Shown: positions 1-9,461 of the stretch, in pieces
Layout: each line of letters starts with the position of its first letter
Numbering within the stretch: the first letter of the stretch is position 1
Source: Bacillota bacterium
GTDB lineage: Bacteria > Bacillota > Dethiobacteria > DTU022
Length of the DNA: 64,000 nucleotides
Direction: 5' to 3'
Assembly (NCBI GenBank): GCA_011389985.1
Contig: JAABTH010000005.1
Coordinates: forward strand, 1 to 64,000
Notes under the pieces: model-generated
Told to the model about the DNA's origin: nothing
The model's database searches: none
The model's input: the letters and a program-made list of their open reading frames with translations, nothing else
Position numbers and translations under genes: made by a program

Positions 1-135
1 ACAACGCAAAGTTATGCCGATTGGAAAAAAGAAAACGAAGAAGAAGAGATTACTGGCGGAGATGGCTGGTTTGACGATTTCGGATCAAATCCCTCCGGTT
101 TTAATTTCAACAGTGACGATGAAGACGACGATTAA
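1..135 (+). CDS. 3' end of an unidentified gene with an acidic C-terminus
   Basis: Frame 1 is open from the left edge to a TAA at 133-135, giving the last 44 residues of a protein whose start lies outside the window. The tail is strongly acidic, with an EEEE run and a terminal DDEDDD, and has Gly/Phe-rich residues in between. A good intrinsic terminator follows 33 bases later, which supports this being a real gene end. No family can be named from this fragment. Confidence 0.6.
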   Translation, partial: TTQSYADWKKENEEEEITGGDGWFDDFGSNPSGFNFNSDDEDDD

Positions 136-168
136 AGCAACATATTTTTGTTAACTTTTGCTTAATTA

Positions 169-204
169 GAAGCCCCTCCGCATCAGCGGAGGGGCTTCCT
201 TTTT
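169..204 (+). terminator. Rho-independent terminator
   Basis: A perfect 13-bp stem (169-181 with 186-198, loop ATCA) is followed by CTTTTT. It ends the partial gene at the left edge and abuts the 3' end of the minus-strand tRNA-Arg, so it probably separates two converging transcripts. Confidence 0.85.
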
Positions 205-281
205 GGTGCGCCCGGCAGGATTCGAACCTGCGACCTGCTGATTCGAAGTCAGTCACTCTATCCGGGCTGAGCTACGGGCGC
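204..281 (-). tRNA. tRNA-Arg (anticodon UCG)
   Basis: On the minus strand the acceptor arm GCGCCCG pairs with CGGGCGC, followed by discriminator A and an encoded CCA (204-206). The T-loop has GGTTCGAATCC, and the anticodon loop CTTCGAA gives UCG, which reads CGA. The D-stem has a G-T pair and the first anticodon-stem pair looks like an A-C mismatch, so the fold is slightly imperfect. It is closely related to the tRNA-Arg(ACG) at 58.5 kb, but its 3' half differs in sequence from the dispersed tRNA fragments found further right. Confidence 0.93.
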
Positions 282-356
282 ATATTGTCTCAAACCGGTA
301 AAACAATTTAACCATATATTTATTAAGCAATCAAGATCATCTTAAGCTGCAACCCC

Positions 357-1421
357 TTAGCCTTGCAGAGGAAAACAATCAAAACCGGCTTCACAGGGCG
401 GGCCATCGCTTGCCAGCATCAGCTTTTCTTCCGGTATAAAGATCAGGGCTGCCTGTGTTACAGAATCTGATTCTCCTTCAACCACATGCCGACAGATGCT
501 TAAAGGGTAATTGGCGTGATCACAAAGTAAATTTTTACAAACCTCAAGATCGACTTTGCCAAAATTATTCTCCAGAAGCTGGCGCATCCGGCCGCTACGG
601 ATATGTGTATTAGAGCTTCTGACCGGCGGCCTAATTTCATACTGACGCAGGAGATCATCTTCATAGTGGTTGGCATGAGCATGCATAGCTGAAATATAGA
701 TAATTCTTTCCTTTGAACCGGTGGCTTCAATGTTAAAGCCACCATAAATATTGCCGACTATATAATTGTATCCGCTTGCCTGCGGAGTATTAAGCAGAGT
801 ATGAACTGCATTATTTAAATTTTTGCCCTCCAATACTTTGCGAATAAGCAGCGTGACCGGTACACCGGTAGTTTCATCAACTGCTTTTACCGTGCTCCAA
901 ATCAGGGTAAGGCCGTGCTCATTAATCCCTGCCCCGCCTACAATGCCGGGATGAGTGAGCATGATCAGTTTAGGATTTGCGCTGCTCTTTTCAGGCGCAA
1001 TTGAGATGATGACAGGGTAAAAAAACTGCTCCATGTCCCAGCCCTGTCCCATATAAGTTCTCTCATCAGTGGTTGCCCTGCCATTAGCCAGGAAAAGTGT
1101 GCAACCGTTAATCTGATCTTTTGTTTGGTTATAATATGCCATTTCATCATAGCAGTTCATGAAGAAAACCTTTTCAAAAGCCAGTCCTGATCCATCAGCG
1201 ATACCATCAATCTCTTCAATCAGATCTGGCGCGTGTTTCTGCGTGCTTTCAATATACCTGCCGGTAAAGCCGACAATACTGCGTTCATCAGATGAAGGTG
1301 TATAGTCTGTATAAAAATGAAGCAGTTTGTTATAAAGTTCATGGATTTCTTTTTTCATGGATTCACCGTGCTGTCTGCCAATTTCCTTTGGAGACCCGCT
1401 GAAATCGTAACGTTTAATCAT
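357..1421 (-). CDS. C45-family acyltransferase/amidohydrolase (IAT-like Ntn hydrolase)
   Basis: The 354-residue protein resembles the penicillin acyl-CoA:6-APA acyltransferase (peptidase family C45) group. These are N-terminal-nucleophile hydrolases that cleave themselves before a Cys and then act on amide bonds. The NGCTLF segment places the expected autocleavage site before Cys107, and downstream motifs such as GQGWDME and THPGIVGG fit the fold. An ATG at 1421 is preferred over the upstream one because AGGAGG precedes it with an 11-base spacer and it avoids overlapping the preceding gene. It is the last gene of the minus-strand operon that includes the Dpp importer, which suggests hydrolysis of an imported N-acylated or amide compound. 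The exact substrate is unknown. Confidence 0.75.
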   Translation of the reverse strand: MIKRYDFSGSPKEIGRQHGESMKKEIHELYNKLLHFYTDYTPSSDERSIVGFTGRYIESTQKHAPDLIEEIDGIADGSGLAFEKVFFMNCYDEMAYYNQTKDQINGCTLFLANGRATTDERTYMGQGWDMEQFFYPVIISIAPEKSSANPKLIMLTHPGIVGGAGINEHGLTLIWSTVKAVDETTGVPVTLLIRKVLEGKNLNNAVHTLLNTPQASGYNYIVGNIYGGFNIEATGSKERIIYISAMHAHANHYEDDLLRQYEIRPPVRSSNTHIRSGRMRQLLENNFGKVDLEVCKNLLCDHANYPLSICRHVVEGESDSVTQAALIFIPEEKLMLASDGPPCEAGFDCFPLQG

Positions 1422-1452
1422 ACTGAAGCAATCCTCCTGTTTATACAAGTTA

Positions 1453-2649
1453 CTATCTAACCCGTTTGCCACCCTGGTAAACCATATCTACATTATCTAA
1501 CAGTGGTCGCAGTTTATTTTCAAGCGAACCGCCAACCACGACAAGATCGGCAATTTTATTTTCTTCTAGAGTACCTATTTCGGAAGAAAGACCCAGCGCT
1601 TCAGCAGATACTTTTGTACCCGAGCTGATAGCCTGAAGCGGAGTCATAAAACCTTCTTCAACAAGAATAACAAGTTCAAGAGCATTGTTGCCGTGATAAT
1701 TATAGTTCGTTCCGGCATCTGTTCCGAATGCAACTAAAACACCGGCATCAATAGCCCTGCGCAAATTTTCTTGCCACACCTTTTCTGTTTTTCTTGATTT
1801 TTCAAGCATGAATTCAGGAACACCGTTTTCTTCGCCGTTTTCTTTCATCAGGTAGCCCACTATATAGGTAGGAACGAGAAAGATGTCGCGTTTAATCATT
1901 AATTCTATAACATCATCGTCGAGAAAAGTGCCGTGTTCTATTGTTGCCACACCAGCTTCAATAGCATCTATGATACCCTGTTTGCCATGAGCATGAGCAG
2001 CCACTCTTAAGCCAAGTTTAGCTGCTTCTTCAACTACAACAGCCATTTCATCGCGGTTAAGCTGAGAAGCGCCAGGCACACCACCAGGATTCATGTAGGC
2101 TCCTGTAGCCATCAGTTTGAGAAAATCGGCCCCTACCTTAAGCTGCTCCCGGGCCGCTTTTCTAACCTCATCACAGCCATCTGCCTCACGATACATACCA
2201 AGGAAATATTCATTACCGGCAGCTGTCATGCTAATTATCTTTCCACTGGCCAATATACGCGGCCCTTCGCACCAACCTGCAGCTATGGCTTCTTTAACTG
2301 CAATATCAATGTAGTTAACGCTACCACAGTTGCGTACGGTAGTAATTCCGGCCAACAACGTCTTGTGCATTTCCCTGGCAGCTCTGACCGTCCGCAGTTT
2401 ATCTTCAACAAGGTTTTCTTCAAAAGTATCGGCCATGCCGTGCATATCCAAGTGAATATGAGCATCGATCAGGCCGGGTATAATTGTTTTTCCGTTAATA
2501 TTAATTATTTCTGCTTTCTCCGGAACTTCTTTAATACCGGAAGGCCCGGCGTATGTAACCAGGTTCTCATCAATCATCACCAGAGCATCTTTAACCGGAG
2601 CTTTACCGGTTCCGTCAATCAGGGTTGCCCCTTTAAAAGCTACTACCAC
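1453..2649 (-). CDS. Metal-dependent amidohydrolase (imidazolonepropionase/prolidase-like)
   Basis: This 398-residue protein belongs to the amidohydrolase superfamily. The visible metal-site set is complete: HIH at 64-66, Lys178 in FLKLMATGA (probable carboxylated bridging lysine), His219/His221, His239 in TIEHG and Asp311 in GTDAG. It resembles the Xaa-Pro dipeptidase and imidazolonepropionase-like members, which hydrolyse N-acyl or cyclic amides in the cytoplasm. The start is GTG at 2649, with GAGGT nine bases upstream. It lies between the substrate-binding protein and the C45 hydrolase in one operon, so it probably acts on the same imported compound. The substrate is not predictable from sequence. 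Confidence 0.85.
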   Translation of the reverse strand: MVVAFKGATLIDGTGKAPVKDALVMIDENLVTYAGPSGIKEVPEKAEIININGKTIIPGLIDAHIHLDMHGMADTFEENLVEDKLRTVRAAREMHKTLLAGITTVRNCGSVNYIDIAVKEAIAAGWCEGPRILASGKIISMTAAGNEYFLGMYREADGCDEVRKAAREQLKVGADFLKLMATGAYMNPGGVPGASQLNRDEMAVVVEEAAKLGLRVAAHAHGKQGIIDAIEAGVATIEHGTFLDDDVIELMIKRDIFLVPTYIVGYLMKENGEENGVPEFMLEKSRKTEKVWQENLRRAIDAGVLVAFGTDAGTNYNYHGNNALELVILVEEGFMTPLQAISSGTKVSAEALGLSSEIGTLEENKIADLVVVGGSLENKLRPLLDNVDMVYQGGKRVR

Positions 2650-2681
2650 AGCAACTTAACCTCACATTCATCATAAGCTTC

Positions 2682-2726
2682 CCCTTGATTCGATCAAGGG
2701 AGCAGACCTCAAAGGTCTACTCCCTT
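2682..2726 (-). promoter_or_regulatory. Two overlapping, mutually exclusive hairpins in an operon gap
   Basis: In the gap between the substrate-binding protein and the amidohydrolase, 2696-2726 folds as a long imperfect stem (arms near 2696-2707 and 2713-2726, one mismatch). The segment 2682-2700 can instead form a perfect 8-bp stem (CCCTTGAT / ATCAAGGG, loop TCG). The two share bases 2696-2700. There is no U-tract, so this looks more like an RNA-processing or differential-expression element after the highly expressed binding-protein gene than a terminator. Confidence 0.5.
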
Positions 2727-2749
2727 ATTGTAACACTGTCTTGATCTAT

Positions 2750-4324
2750 TTACTCGAAGTAAGTGCCCAACAAAATAACATTACCGATCGGATCCAACCT
2801 GAAATCAACAACGTTACCGGCAACAGCTGCGGTGTAGTCATTATGCGCAACCGGCATCATAGAAGCATCGTTGTGGATAATTTCCTGCATTTCACGGTAA
2901 TACTGTTCCTGCAGTTCCATATCGTTAGTAGCATTCGCCATATCCGACAAGTCCCATAGTTCCTGCGGTTTGTAATTATTTGTCATTCCTTCCAGGACAA
3001 GTGCACGCATGAAATTGTTAGGGTGAGCCACATCATACCAGCCTTCAAAAGCCAGCTGGTAATCGTAGGAGCTGATCAGGGCAAAATGGGTGGCTGCTTC
3101 GTTTACAACTACCGTAGGATTAATGCCAACAGCCCTGAGGTAGTCCGCAACAATTTCAGCAGCATCTATTGGCCGGCCAATATAAACACGGGCGGTAGAA
3201 AGAGTATGAATGTCCAGATCAAAACCGTCAGGATAACCGGCTTCAGCCAATAATTCTTTTGCTCTTTCAGGATCATATGCATAGGGAACAATGTCATCAT
3301 TAAAACCAAAGACAGTAGGAGGCATAGGATTAATTGCGCGGGTTCCCAGGCCTTCATAGACACTTTCCACCAGCTTATCAAAATCGATAGCATGCATCAG
3401 GGCCTGTCTAACTCGAACATCCCCTAAAGGCTCTGCATCATGATTGATACTGCCATAAAAGATATTAGCCCCTGCCATACGGACTATGTTTATATCTGGA
3501 TCAGCTGTTAAAACTTCAAACTGTTCAGGTAGAATAGTTTTTATCGCATGCACTTCGCCGGTCTGCAGTTCCATCATACGGGTTGAGGCGTCAGGAACCA
3601 CTTTCCAGATTATCTTCTCGATAGCCGGTTTTTCGTCCCAGTAATCATCAAAGAGAACCATACTGGTTAACTCTTCGCTTTTCCATTCTTCCATCATGTA
3701 AGGTCCAGTGCCAACCGGGTTTTTGTAGAATTCATCCCCGTATTCCTGAACTGCTGTCGGGCTGATAATAAACTGTGAATAAAGCCCCATATAAGTCAGG
3801 AAGGGGGAGAATACATTGTTTAAAGTAAATTCTACCGTATAATCGTCAATTGCCTTTACTTCAGCGATTACATCACCAAGCAGGTAGTCAAGGTATGACC
3901 AATCGCCCATGTTTGCATAAGGATGATCTTCCTGCAAAATTCTTTCATAAGTAAACACTACTGCATCAGCATTAAAGTCGGTTCCGTCATGAAACTTAAC
4001 GCCTTCCCGAAGCTTGAAAGTCCAGACAGTGCCGTCTTCAGAGTTAGACCATTCGGTGGCCAATGACGGACCCACATTCAGATCATCGTCTATGTATTCC
4101 ACCAAACCTTCGTAGAGATGATACATTAAATCGATTTCGCCTTCATAATAAGCCCAGTTGGTATCAAGAGTCACCGCATCGGTCCCCCTGGCAACTATAA
4201 AAATATCATCTTCCTGTCCCGCCGGATCACCGTTTACTGCTTCTTCCTGGGCACATCCAAATACACTGAAAGCCAACAAAACTGAGATAAATACCATTAA
4301 AAACAAACTACTTTTACCCCTCAT
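2750..4324 (-). CDS. Extracellular solute-binding lipoprotein, family 5 (DppA/OppA type)
   Basis: The protein has 524 residues. The N-terminus is a lipoprotein signal with lipobox SVFGC at about residue 24, followed by an acidic linker. The body is a typical family 5 binding protein of dipeptide, oligopeptide or nickel importers, with segments such as LATEWSNSEDGTVWTFKLR and VGTGPYMM. It captures substrate outside the membrane for the permeases and ATPases encoded just upstream. AAGGAGG lies ten bases before the ATG. Binding specificity cannot be read from the sequence; the hydrolase-rich operon suggests a peptide or acylated amino compound. Confidence 0.93.
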   Translation of the reverse strand: MRGKSSLFLMVFISVLLAFSVFGCAQEEAVNGDPAGQEDDIFIVARGTDAVTLDTNWAYYEGEIDLMYHLYEGLVEYIDDDLNVGPSLATEWSNSEDGTVWTFKLREGVKFHDGTDFNADAVVFTYERILQEDHPYANMGDWSYLDYLLGDVIAEVKAIDDYTVEFTLNNVFSPFLTYMGLYSQFIISPTAVQEYGDEFYKNPVGTGPYMMEEWKSEELTSMVLFDDYWDEKPAIEKIIWKVVPDASTRMMELQTGEVHAIKTILPEQFEVLTADPDINIVRMAGANIFYGSINHDAEPLGDVRVRQALMHAIDFDKLVESVYEGLGTRAINPMPPTVFGFNDDIVPYAYDPERAKELLAEAGYPDGFDLDIHTLSTARVYIGRPIDAAEIVADYLRAVGINPTVVVNEAATHFALISSYDYQLAFEGWYDVAHPNNFMRALVLEGMTNNYKPQELWDLSDMANATNDMELQEQYYREMQEIIHNDASMMPVAHNDYTAAVAGNVVDFRLDPIGNVILLGTYFE

Positions 4325-4342
4325 TAATAGAAAACCTCCTTC

Positions 4343-5320
4343 TTATTTTGGAACATTTATCAGGTGACATGCAGCGCTATGCGTTTCAGTTATGCTTTTT
4401 AAACCGGGCAGCTCACTCCTGCATCGATCATCTGCATATTCACAACGGGGATGAAACGCACATCCGTCTGGAGTATTGATCGGACTTGGCACCTCCCCTC
4501 CCAGTATTTTAAAATCATACTTTTCCCTGGGATTTGGTACGGGAATAGCTTTAAGCAAAGCATTGGTATAAGGATGAAGTGGATTCTCAAAAAGTTCTTC
4601 TGTGGTAGCAGTTTCGACAATTTTTCCAAGATACATTACTGCGACCCGATCGGAAATATAACGAATAACATTCAAGTCATGTGATATAAACAGGTAAGTT
4701 AAATTTAAACGATGTTTAAGCTCTTTGAATAAATTTAATACCTGGGCCTGAATCGAAACATCCAGGGCAGAAACCGGTTCGTCCGCAATGATAATCTGAG
4801 GATCGAGGGCAAGCGCCCGGGCGATACAGATTCGCTGACGCTGTCCGCCGCTGAACTCATGTGGATAAGCTGACTTGCACTCTTCACGCAGGCCGACAAG
4901 ACGCATCAACTCAACCGCCTTTTCAGTTCGCTGTGAAGAAGTTCCAATACCGTGAATACGCAGGGGTTCTGTAATCAGGTTGATCACTTTCCATTTCGGA
5001 TCCAGGCTGGAGTAAGGATCCTGGTAGACCATCTGTACATTTCGACGGTATGCTTTCAACTCTGCCGCATGCATATGAAGTAAATCTACTCCCTGGTAAT
5101 CAATCTTTCCGGCAGTGGGCGGCTCAATTCTTAAAAGCATCCGACGAGTAGTAGATTTTCCACAACCTGATTCACCAACCAAGCCCAGGGTTTCTCCTTC
5201 GAAAATTTCAAAATCGACTCCGTCAAGGGCTTTCAGCCAATCAGAACGGAAAAGGTGGTCATTACTCTTTACCGGATAGTGTTTTTGCAGATTTTTTACT
5301 GAAAGCAAGGTTTTACCCAT
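4343..5320 (-). CDS. dppF: Dipeptide/oligopeptide ABC importer ATPase (DppF/OppF type)
   Basis: The 325-residue ATPase has Walker A GESGCGKST, a Q-loop in MVYQDPYSSLDP, signature SGGQRQRI, Walker B IIIADEPVSALD and H-loop ISHDL. The C-terminal extension with a Cys cluster (CAFHPRCEYADDRC) is typical of the OppD/OppF/DppD/DppF subfamily and may hold an Fe-S cluster. It partners the adjacent DppD-type ATPase as the second half of a heterodimeric motor. The two genes are 12 bases apart, and GGAGT precedes the ATG. Confidence 0.93.
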   Translation of the reverse strand: MGKTLLSVKNLQKHYPVKSNDHLFRSDWLKALDGVDFEIFEGETLGLVGESGCGKSTTRRMLLRIEPPTAGKIDYQGVDLLHMHAAELKAYRRNVQMVYQDPYSSLDPKWKVINLITEPLRIHGIGTSSQRTEKAVELMRLVGLREECKSAYPHEFSGGQRQRICIARALALDPQIIIADEPVSALDVSIQAQVLNLFKELKHRLNLTYLFISHDLNVIRYISDRVAVMYLGKIVETATTEELFENPLHPYTNALLKAIPVPNPREKYDFKILGGEVPSPINTPDGCAFHPRCEYADDRCRSELPGLKSITETHSAACHLINVPK

Positions 5321-5332
5321 TTTTTACTCCTT

Positions 5333-6295
5333 TCAAGCATGAAGCCAGCACCTGACTTTACGACCTTCGAGTTCGCTCATTTTCGGAATATCGATAGAAC
5401 ACCTGCTGATTTTCTCCTTGCAGCGGGGATGAAAACGACACCCGCCGGGAAGTGAACTCAAATCCGGCACAGTTCCCTCAATTTCCTCAAGTTTGGCCTT
5501 TGTTTTTTTAGCATCCGGTATTGTATTCATCAGCCCCCTGGTGTATGGATGCAGGGGAAGATCAAATAGATCCTCTACTGCTGCATATTCTACAACCTGT
5601 CCGGCATACATAACTGCAACTTTATGCGCAACCTGGGCTACTACACCTAAATCGTGGGTGATCATAATTACTCCGGTCTCAAGTTCTTGCTGTAGTTTTC
5701 GGATCAAAACCAGGATCTGAGCCTGAATTGTCACATCAAGCGCAGTTGTCGGCTCATCAGCGATTAATATGTCGGGGTTACAGGCCAGGGCCATGGCAAT
5801 CATTACCCTTTGACGCATACCGCCACTGAGCCGGTGGGGATAATCCTTCATTCGTCTTTCAGGGTTAGGAATGCCAACAATTCGAAGCGCTTCAATTGTT
5901 TTATCCCGGATTTCCCGGGAATGCAGTTTACGGTGTAAACGGTATACTTCACTCAATTGATTTTGAATTGTAAACACAGGATTCAGGGAAGTCATTGGCT
6001 CCTGAAAGATCATTGATATTCTATTTCCCCTGATGCCAATCATTTTGCTTTCGTTACACTCTAAAAGGTTACTGCCTTCAAAACATACCTGACCACTTTT
6101 TTTCGCATTATTGGGTAGCAAACCCATGATCGAAAGTCCGGTCACACTTTTACCGCATCCTGATTCTCCGACTATACCAAGGGTTTGACTCCTGTCCAGA
6201 GTAAAATCAACACCGTCAACTGCTATTACCTGGCCCCGTCCGGTATCAAATTCCACTTTCAAATTTTCTACTTTCAACAAATTATTTGCTGACAT
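5333..6295 (-). CDS. dppD: Dipeptide/oligopeptide ABC importer ATPase (DppD/OppD type)
   Basis: The 320-residue ATPase has Walker A GESGCGKSV, Q-loop MIFQEPMTSLNP, signature LSGGMRQRV, Walker B ILIADEPTTALD and H-loop ITHDLG. The GGMRQR form of the signature marks the D-type subunit. The C-terminal oligopeptide-transporter domain has the expected Cys-containing CRFHPRCKEKISRC. It is preceded by GAGGTG and lies 14 bases after the DppC-type permease, consistent with tight co-expression. Confidence 0.93.
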   Translation of the reverse strand: MSANNLLKVENLKVEFDTGRGQVIAVDGVDFTLDRSQTLGIVGESGCGKSVTGLSIMGLLPNNAKKSGQVCFEGSNLLECNESKMIGIRGNRISMIFQEPMTSLNPVFTIQNQLSEVYRLHRKLHSREIRDKTIEALRIVGIPNPERRMKDYPHRLSGGMRQRVMIAMALACNPDILIADEPTTALDVTIQAQILVLIRKLQQELETGVIMITHDLGVVAQVAHKVAVMYAGQVVEYAAVEDLFDLPLHPYTRGLMNTIPDAKKTKAKLEEIEGTVPDLSSLPGGCRFHPRCKEKISRCSIDIPKMSELEGRKVRCWLHA

Positions 6296-6309
6296 ACCGG
6301 CACCTCTTT

Positions 6310-7167
6310 CTAAACTCTTAGCTTCGCATCCATAGCTTCTCTTAAACCATCTCCCAGCAGGTTAAATGAAAGCACTGCCAGAAATATCATTATGCCAGGG
6401 AATACTGTAACCCACCATTTTCCCAGCAACAAATAGTCTTTGCCTCCGCTGAGCATGGCGCCCCATTCTGGTATGGATGGATCAATACCGACTCCGAGAA
6501 AACCCAACGCTGCAGTATAGAGGATGGCATCCCCAAGTAATAGGGTTAAATAAACTACCGTAGGCGTAATAATATTGGGCAAAACATGCCTGAGCATAAT
6601 CCAAAAGTGCCCTCCACCCATGGCCAGAGTTGCTTCAATATAAGGCAATTCCTTAACCGTAAGGACTGAACCCCTGACTATACGGGCCAATCCCGGAATA
6701 TAGACAATCGCAATCGCCAGCATGGCCTTTTCTATGCCAGTACCAAGAGCAGCAACAATAACCAGGGCAAGCAGCAGGGGTGGAAAAGCAAGAACAATAT
6801 CGACCACTCTCATAATCAGCATATCCAGGATGCCACCATAATAACCTGAAATAATACCGAGAATTATACCAACAAAAGCTGTAATAATAATTACCGTGTA
6901 TCCAACTTTTAAAGAAATTTTTGCGCCATAGAGTAAGCGGGCCAGTAAATCACGACCAAGACCATCTGTACCCAACATGTTTTCATAATTATCCGCCCAA
7001 AAACCCGGAAGCAACCTGGCATCCAGGTTTGTTGAAAGAGGATCAAATGCCGTTAATCTCGAACCCAGCAGGGCAATGAAAACCAGAGCAAGGGCTACAA
7101 AGAAGGCCAGAACTGCCAACCGGTTTTTTTTAAATTGTTTTATAAACATCATAAATTCAGTATCCAT
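6310..7167 (-). CDS. dppC: ABC importer permease (DppC/OppC type)
   Basis: The 285-residue inner-membrane permease has a cytoplasmic N-terminus with a KKNRLAVLAF-type segment, about six membrane segments, and the binding-protein-dependent transport (BPD) region with an EAA loop (YIEATLAMGGGHFWIMLRHV) that contacts the ATPase. The extracellular region after the first helix, with a DGLGRDLLARLLYG-type segment, is typical of DppC. It pairs with the upstream DppB-type permease. Confidence 0.93.
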   Translation of the reverse strand: MDTEFMMFIKQFKKNRLAVLAFFVALALVFIALLGSRLTAFDPLSTNLDARLLPGFWADNYENMLGTDGLGRDLLARLLYGAKISLKVGYTVIIITAFVGIILGIISGYYGGILDMLIMRVVDIVLAFPPLLLALVIVAALGTGIEKAMLAIAIVYIPGLARIVRGSVLTVKELPYIEATLAMGGGHFWIMLRHVLPNIITPTVVYLTLLLGDAILYTAALGFLGVGIDPSIPEWGAMLSGGKDYLLLGKWWVTVFPGIMIFLAVLSFNLLGDGLREAMDAKLRV

Positions 7168-7186
7168 CTAAATAACCCCCCGTTAC

Positions 7187-8194
7187 TCAGTAACGAATAC
7201 GTGGATCAAGATAAGCGTAAATCAGATCGACAACAAGATTAATGACTATAAAAACAAGAACAACAAAAAGGACTATACCCTGAATCATCGGGTAATCACG
7301 AAAACCGATACTGGTGATTAATAGTCTCCCTATTCCCGGCCATGAAAATACTGTTTCGGTCAAGACAGCGCCGCCCAATAGCTGGGCAACAGAAAGTCCG
7401 ATAACGGTTACAACAGGGATTAAAGCGTTTTTTAAAGCATGTTTAAATACAACAATATTCATCTTTAAACCCTTGGCCCGTGCAGTTCGGACATAGTCTT
7501 CGCCCAACACTTCGAGCATACTGGAACGGGTAACCCTGACAAAAAGAGCAAGATAAACTGTTGCCAGCGCCAATACCGGCATTGCCAGGTGTCTTAAAGC
7601 ATCAATAAAAAATTTAAGATTTCTGGTTAGAATTGCATCAATTAAATATAACCCTGTAACTTCATTGACACTTAAGCCCAGGGAAAGGCGCCCCGATACC
7701 GGCAGCCAGCCCAAAACCACTGCAAATAAAAATATCATCATCATCCCCAGCCAAAAGATAGGAATGGATACACCGAGTAGCGAAAACCCAATTGCCATCT
7801 GGTCTATAATGGTATTCCTATAACGGGCAGCAGTTACTCCAATTAATATCCCGGCGCTGGCCGCTATAAATACAGAACCAATAGCCAACTCCATTGTTGC
7901 CGCCAACCTGGTTAGAATCTCGTCCAGTACTGCAGTATTTGTCCTGATTGATGTCCCAAAATCACCTTTCATTGCCGCTGTAAACCAGTTAATAAACTGA
8001 ATATGCATCGGCTGGTCAAGACCCATTTTCTCGATCAGGGCCAAGCGGGCAGCTTCTGTTGCCCTCTCACCAAGCATTACTGTGACAGGATCACCGGGGA
8101 TAATGTGAATTAAAAGAAAAACTACAATGCTTGCTCCGATTAAAGTCGGTATGACAATCAATAATCTTTTAATAATGTAACGATAAAATGCCAT
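7187..8194 (-). CDS. dppB: ABC importer permease (DppB/OppB type)
   Basis: The 335-residue permease has the classic DppB N-terminus (RYIIKRLLIVIPTLIGAS), the FLLIHIIPGDPV segment, and the EAA loop in EDYVRTARAKGLKMNIVVF followed by HALKNALIPVVT. GGAGGCG precedes the ATG. It is the first gene of the transporter block, which follows the M20 hydrolase gene after about 95 bases. Confidence 0.94.
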   Translation of the reverse strand: MAFYRYIIKRLLIVIPTLIGASIVVFLLIHIIPGDPVTVMLGERATEAARLALIEKMGLDQPMHIQFINWFTAAMKGDFGTSIRTNTAVLDEILTRLAATMELAIGSVFIAASAGILIGVTAARYRNTIIDQMAIGFSLLGVSIPIFWLGMMMIFLFAVVLGWLPVSGRLSLGLSVNEVTGLYLIDAILTRNLKFFIDALRHLAMPVLALATVYLALFVRVTRSSMLEVLGEDYVRTARAKGLKMNIVVFKHALKNALIPVVTVIGLSVAQLLGGAVLTETVFSWPGIGRLLITSIGFRDYPMIQGIVLFVVLVFIVINLVVDLIYAYLDPRIRY

Positions 8195-8288
8195 ATATAA
8201 AAAGCGCCTCCTTACTTTCGGGGAAAGTCAGGGAATTGGCTTAAAACCAAATAACCTAGATACAGACCGGTAGAAAATAGATCTTTTA

Positions 8289-9461
8289 TTAGCCGTTTAA
8301 ATATTTTAGTGCAACCCTTACCAGCATTTCCGTTCCGGTTAAAAGGGCATCTTCATCAATGTTGAAACAGGGATGATGGTGCGAATAATCTGTTTTTTTA
8401 TCGCAATTTCCGGAACCTATGAAAAAAAAGACCCCGGGTACAGACCTGATATATTCTGAGAAATCCTCACCGCCCATTGATCTGAAAGCGGCTGAAAGCA
8501 TTTTCTCGTTAACCAAACATTCCAAAGCTGCACGGCGAGCAATTTTTACCATCTGCGAATCATTGGAAACTATTTCATTGCCTATTTTATATTTCAATTC
8601 ATATTCAGCCTTGTTAAGGGAGCAAATACCGGCAACAACTCTTTCAAAAGCTTCCTTAACAGCTGCGCCTTCAGCAGACAAAAACCTGATTGAGCCCTGC
8701 ATTTTAACTTCTTCCGGTACTATAGTCGGGCTGGAGCCTGCATTGATCTTAGTAAAAACTATTGCTACCGGCTCCAGCGAATCAAGCTCCCTCGTCTGCA
8801 TAGACTGCACTGCCTGTATGATACCGGCACTAATTGAAATGGGATCTACTGCCCTATGCACACTGCCTGCATGCCCGCCCTTGCCTTTTACCGTAAGATA
8901 AAAATAATGGCTCGCAGCCATTACCGGTCCATCAAAAATATCAATTTTACCAGTTTCAAGGTCAGACCAAAGATGCAGACCAACTGCCGCATCTACCTTT
9001 GGATTATCCATAACGCCTTCATCAATCATCAGGTACGCCCCGGCATCTTCCTCGTTAGGCTGAAATACAAACTTAATATTACCGTTAAGTTTACTTTTCA
9101 ATTTAGCCAGTATTTGTGCCGCAATTAGCATCATGGCCATATGGCCGTCGTGACCGCAAGCGTGCATTATGCCTTTGTTAACTGAACAGTAAGCCAATGA
9201 CTCATTCTGTTCGTGCACCGGCAAAGCGTCCATATCTGCCCGTAAAAGTAAGGTTTTGCCTGATCCGCTACCCCTGAGCAACCCTACAACACCTGTTTTA
9301 GCCATTCTATTAACTTCTAGCCCGCAACTCACCAGGTAATCGGCAATAATATCTGCAGTCCTGTGCTCTTCAAATCCCAGTTCAGGATGCTGATGAAAAT
9401 CTCTTCGAAGCCTGATCAGCTCTTCACTATAACGGGATATAACCTTTTTAATTTCCGGCAT
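8289..9461 (-). CDS. M20 family amidohydrolase (N-acyl-amino acid/hippurate hydrolase type)
   Basis: The protein of about 390 residues belongs to the M20D amidohydrolases that remove an acyl group from amino acids (aminoacylase, hippurate hydrolase or IAA-amino acid hydrolase type). Metal-site motifs are visible in HACGHDGHMAMML, in NEEDAG and near the C-terminus in MGGEDFSEY. The dimerisation domain follows residue 180. The ATG at 9461 is preferred over the one nine bases upstream, because it forms a TAATG overlap with the stop of the dehydrogenase gene and has GAGG nine bases before it. It probably releases a free amino acid for the adjacent dehydrogenase. Confidence 0.9.
   Translation of the reverse strand: MPEIKKVISRYSEELIRLRRDFHQHPELGFEEHRTADIIADYLVSCGLEVNRMAKTGVVGLLRGSGSGKTLLLRADMDALPVHEQNESLAYCSVNKGIMHACGHDGHMAMMLIAAQILAKLKSKLNGNIKFVFQPNEEDAGAYLMIDEGVMDNPKVDAAVGLHLWSDLETGKIDIFDGPVMAASHYFYLTVKGKGGHAGSVHRAVDPISISAGIIQAVQSMQTRELDSLEPVAIVFTKINAGSSPTIVPEEVKMQGSIRFLSAEGAAVKEAFERVVAGICSLNKAEYELKYKIGNEIVSNDSQMVKIARRAALECLVNEKMLSAAFRSMGGEDFSEYIRSVPGVFFFIGSGNCDKKTDYSHHHPCFNIDEDALLTGTEMLVRVALKYLNG

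Noticed and set aside
8419-8901. 160-codon plus-strand frame inside the M20 gene
   Set aside because: Antisense shadow of a well-supported coding region with no family-like sequence.
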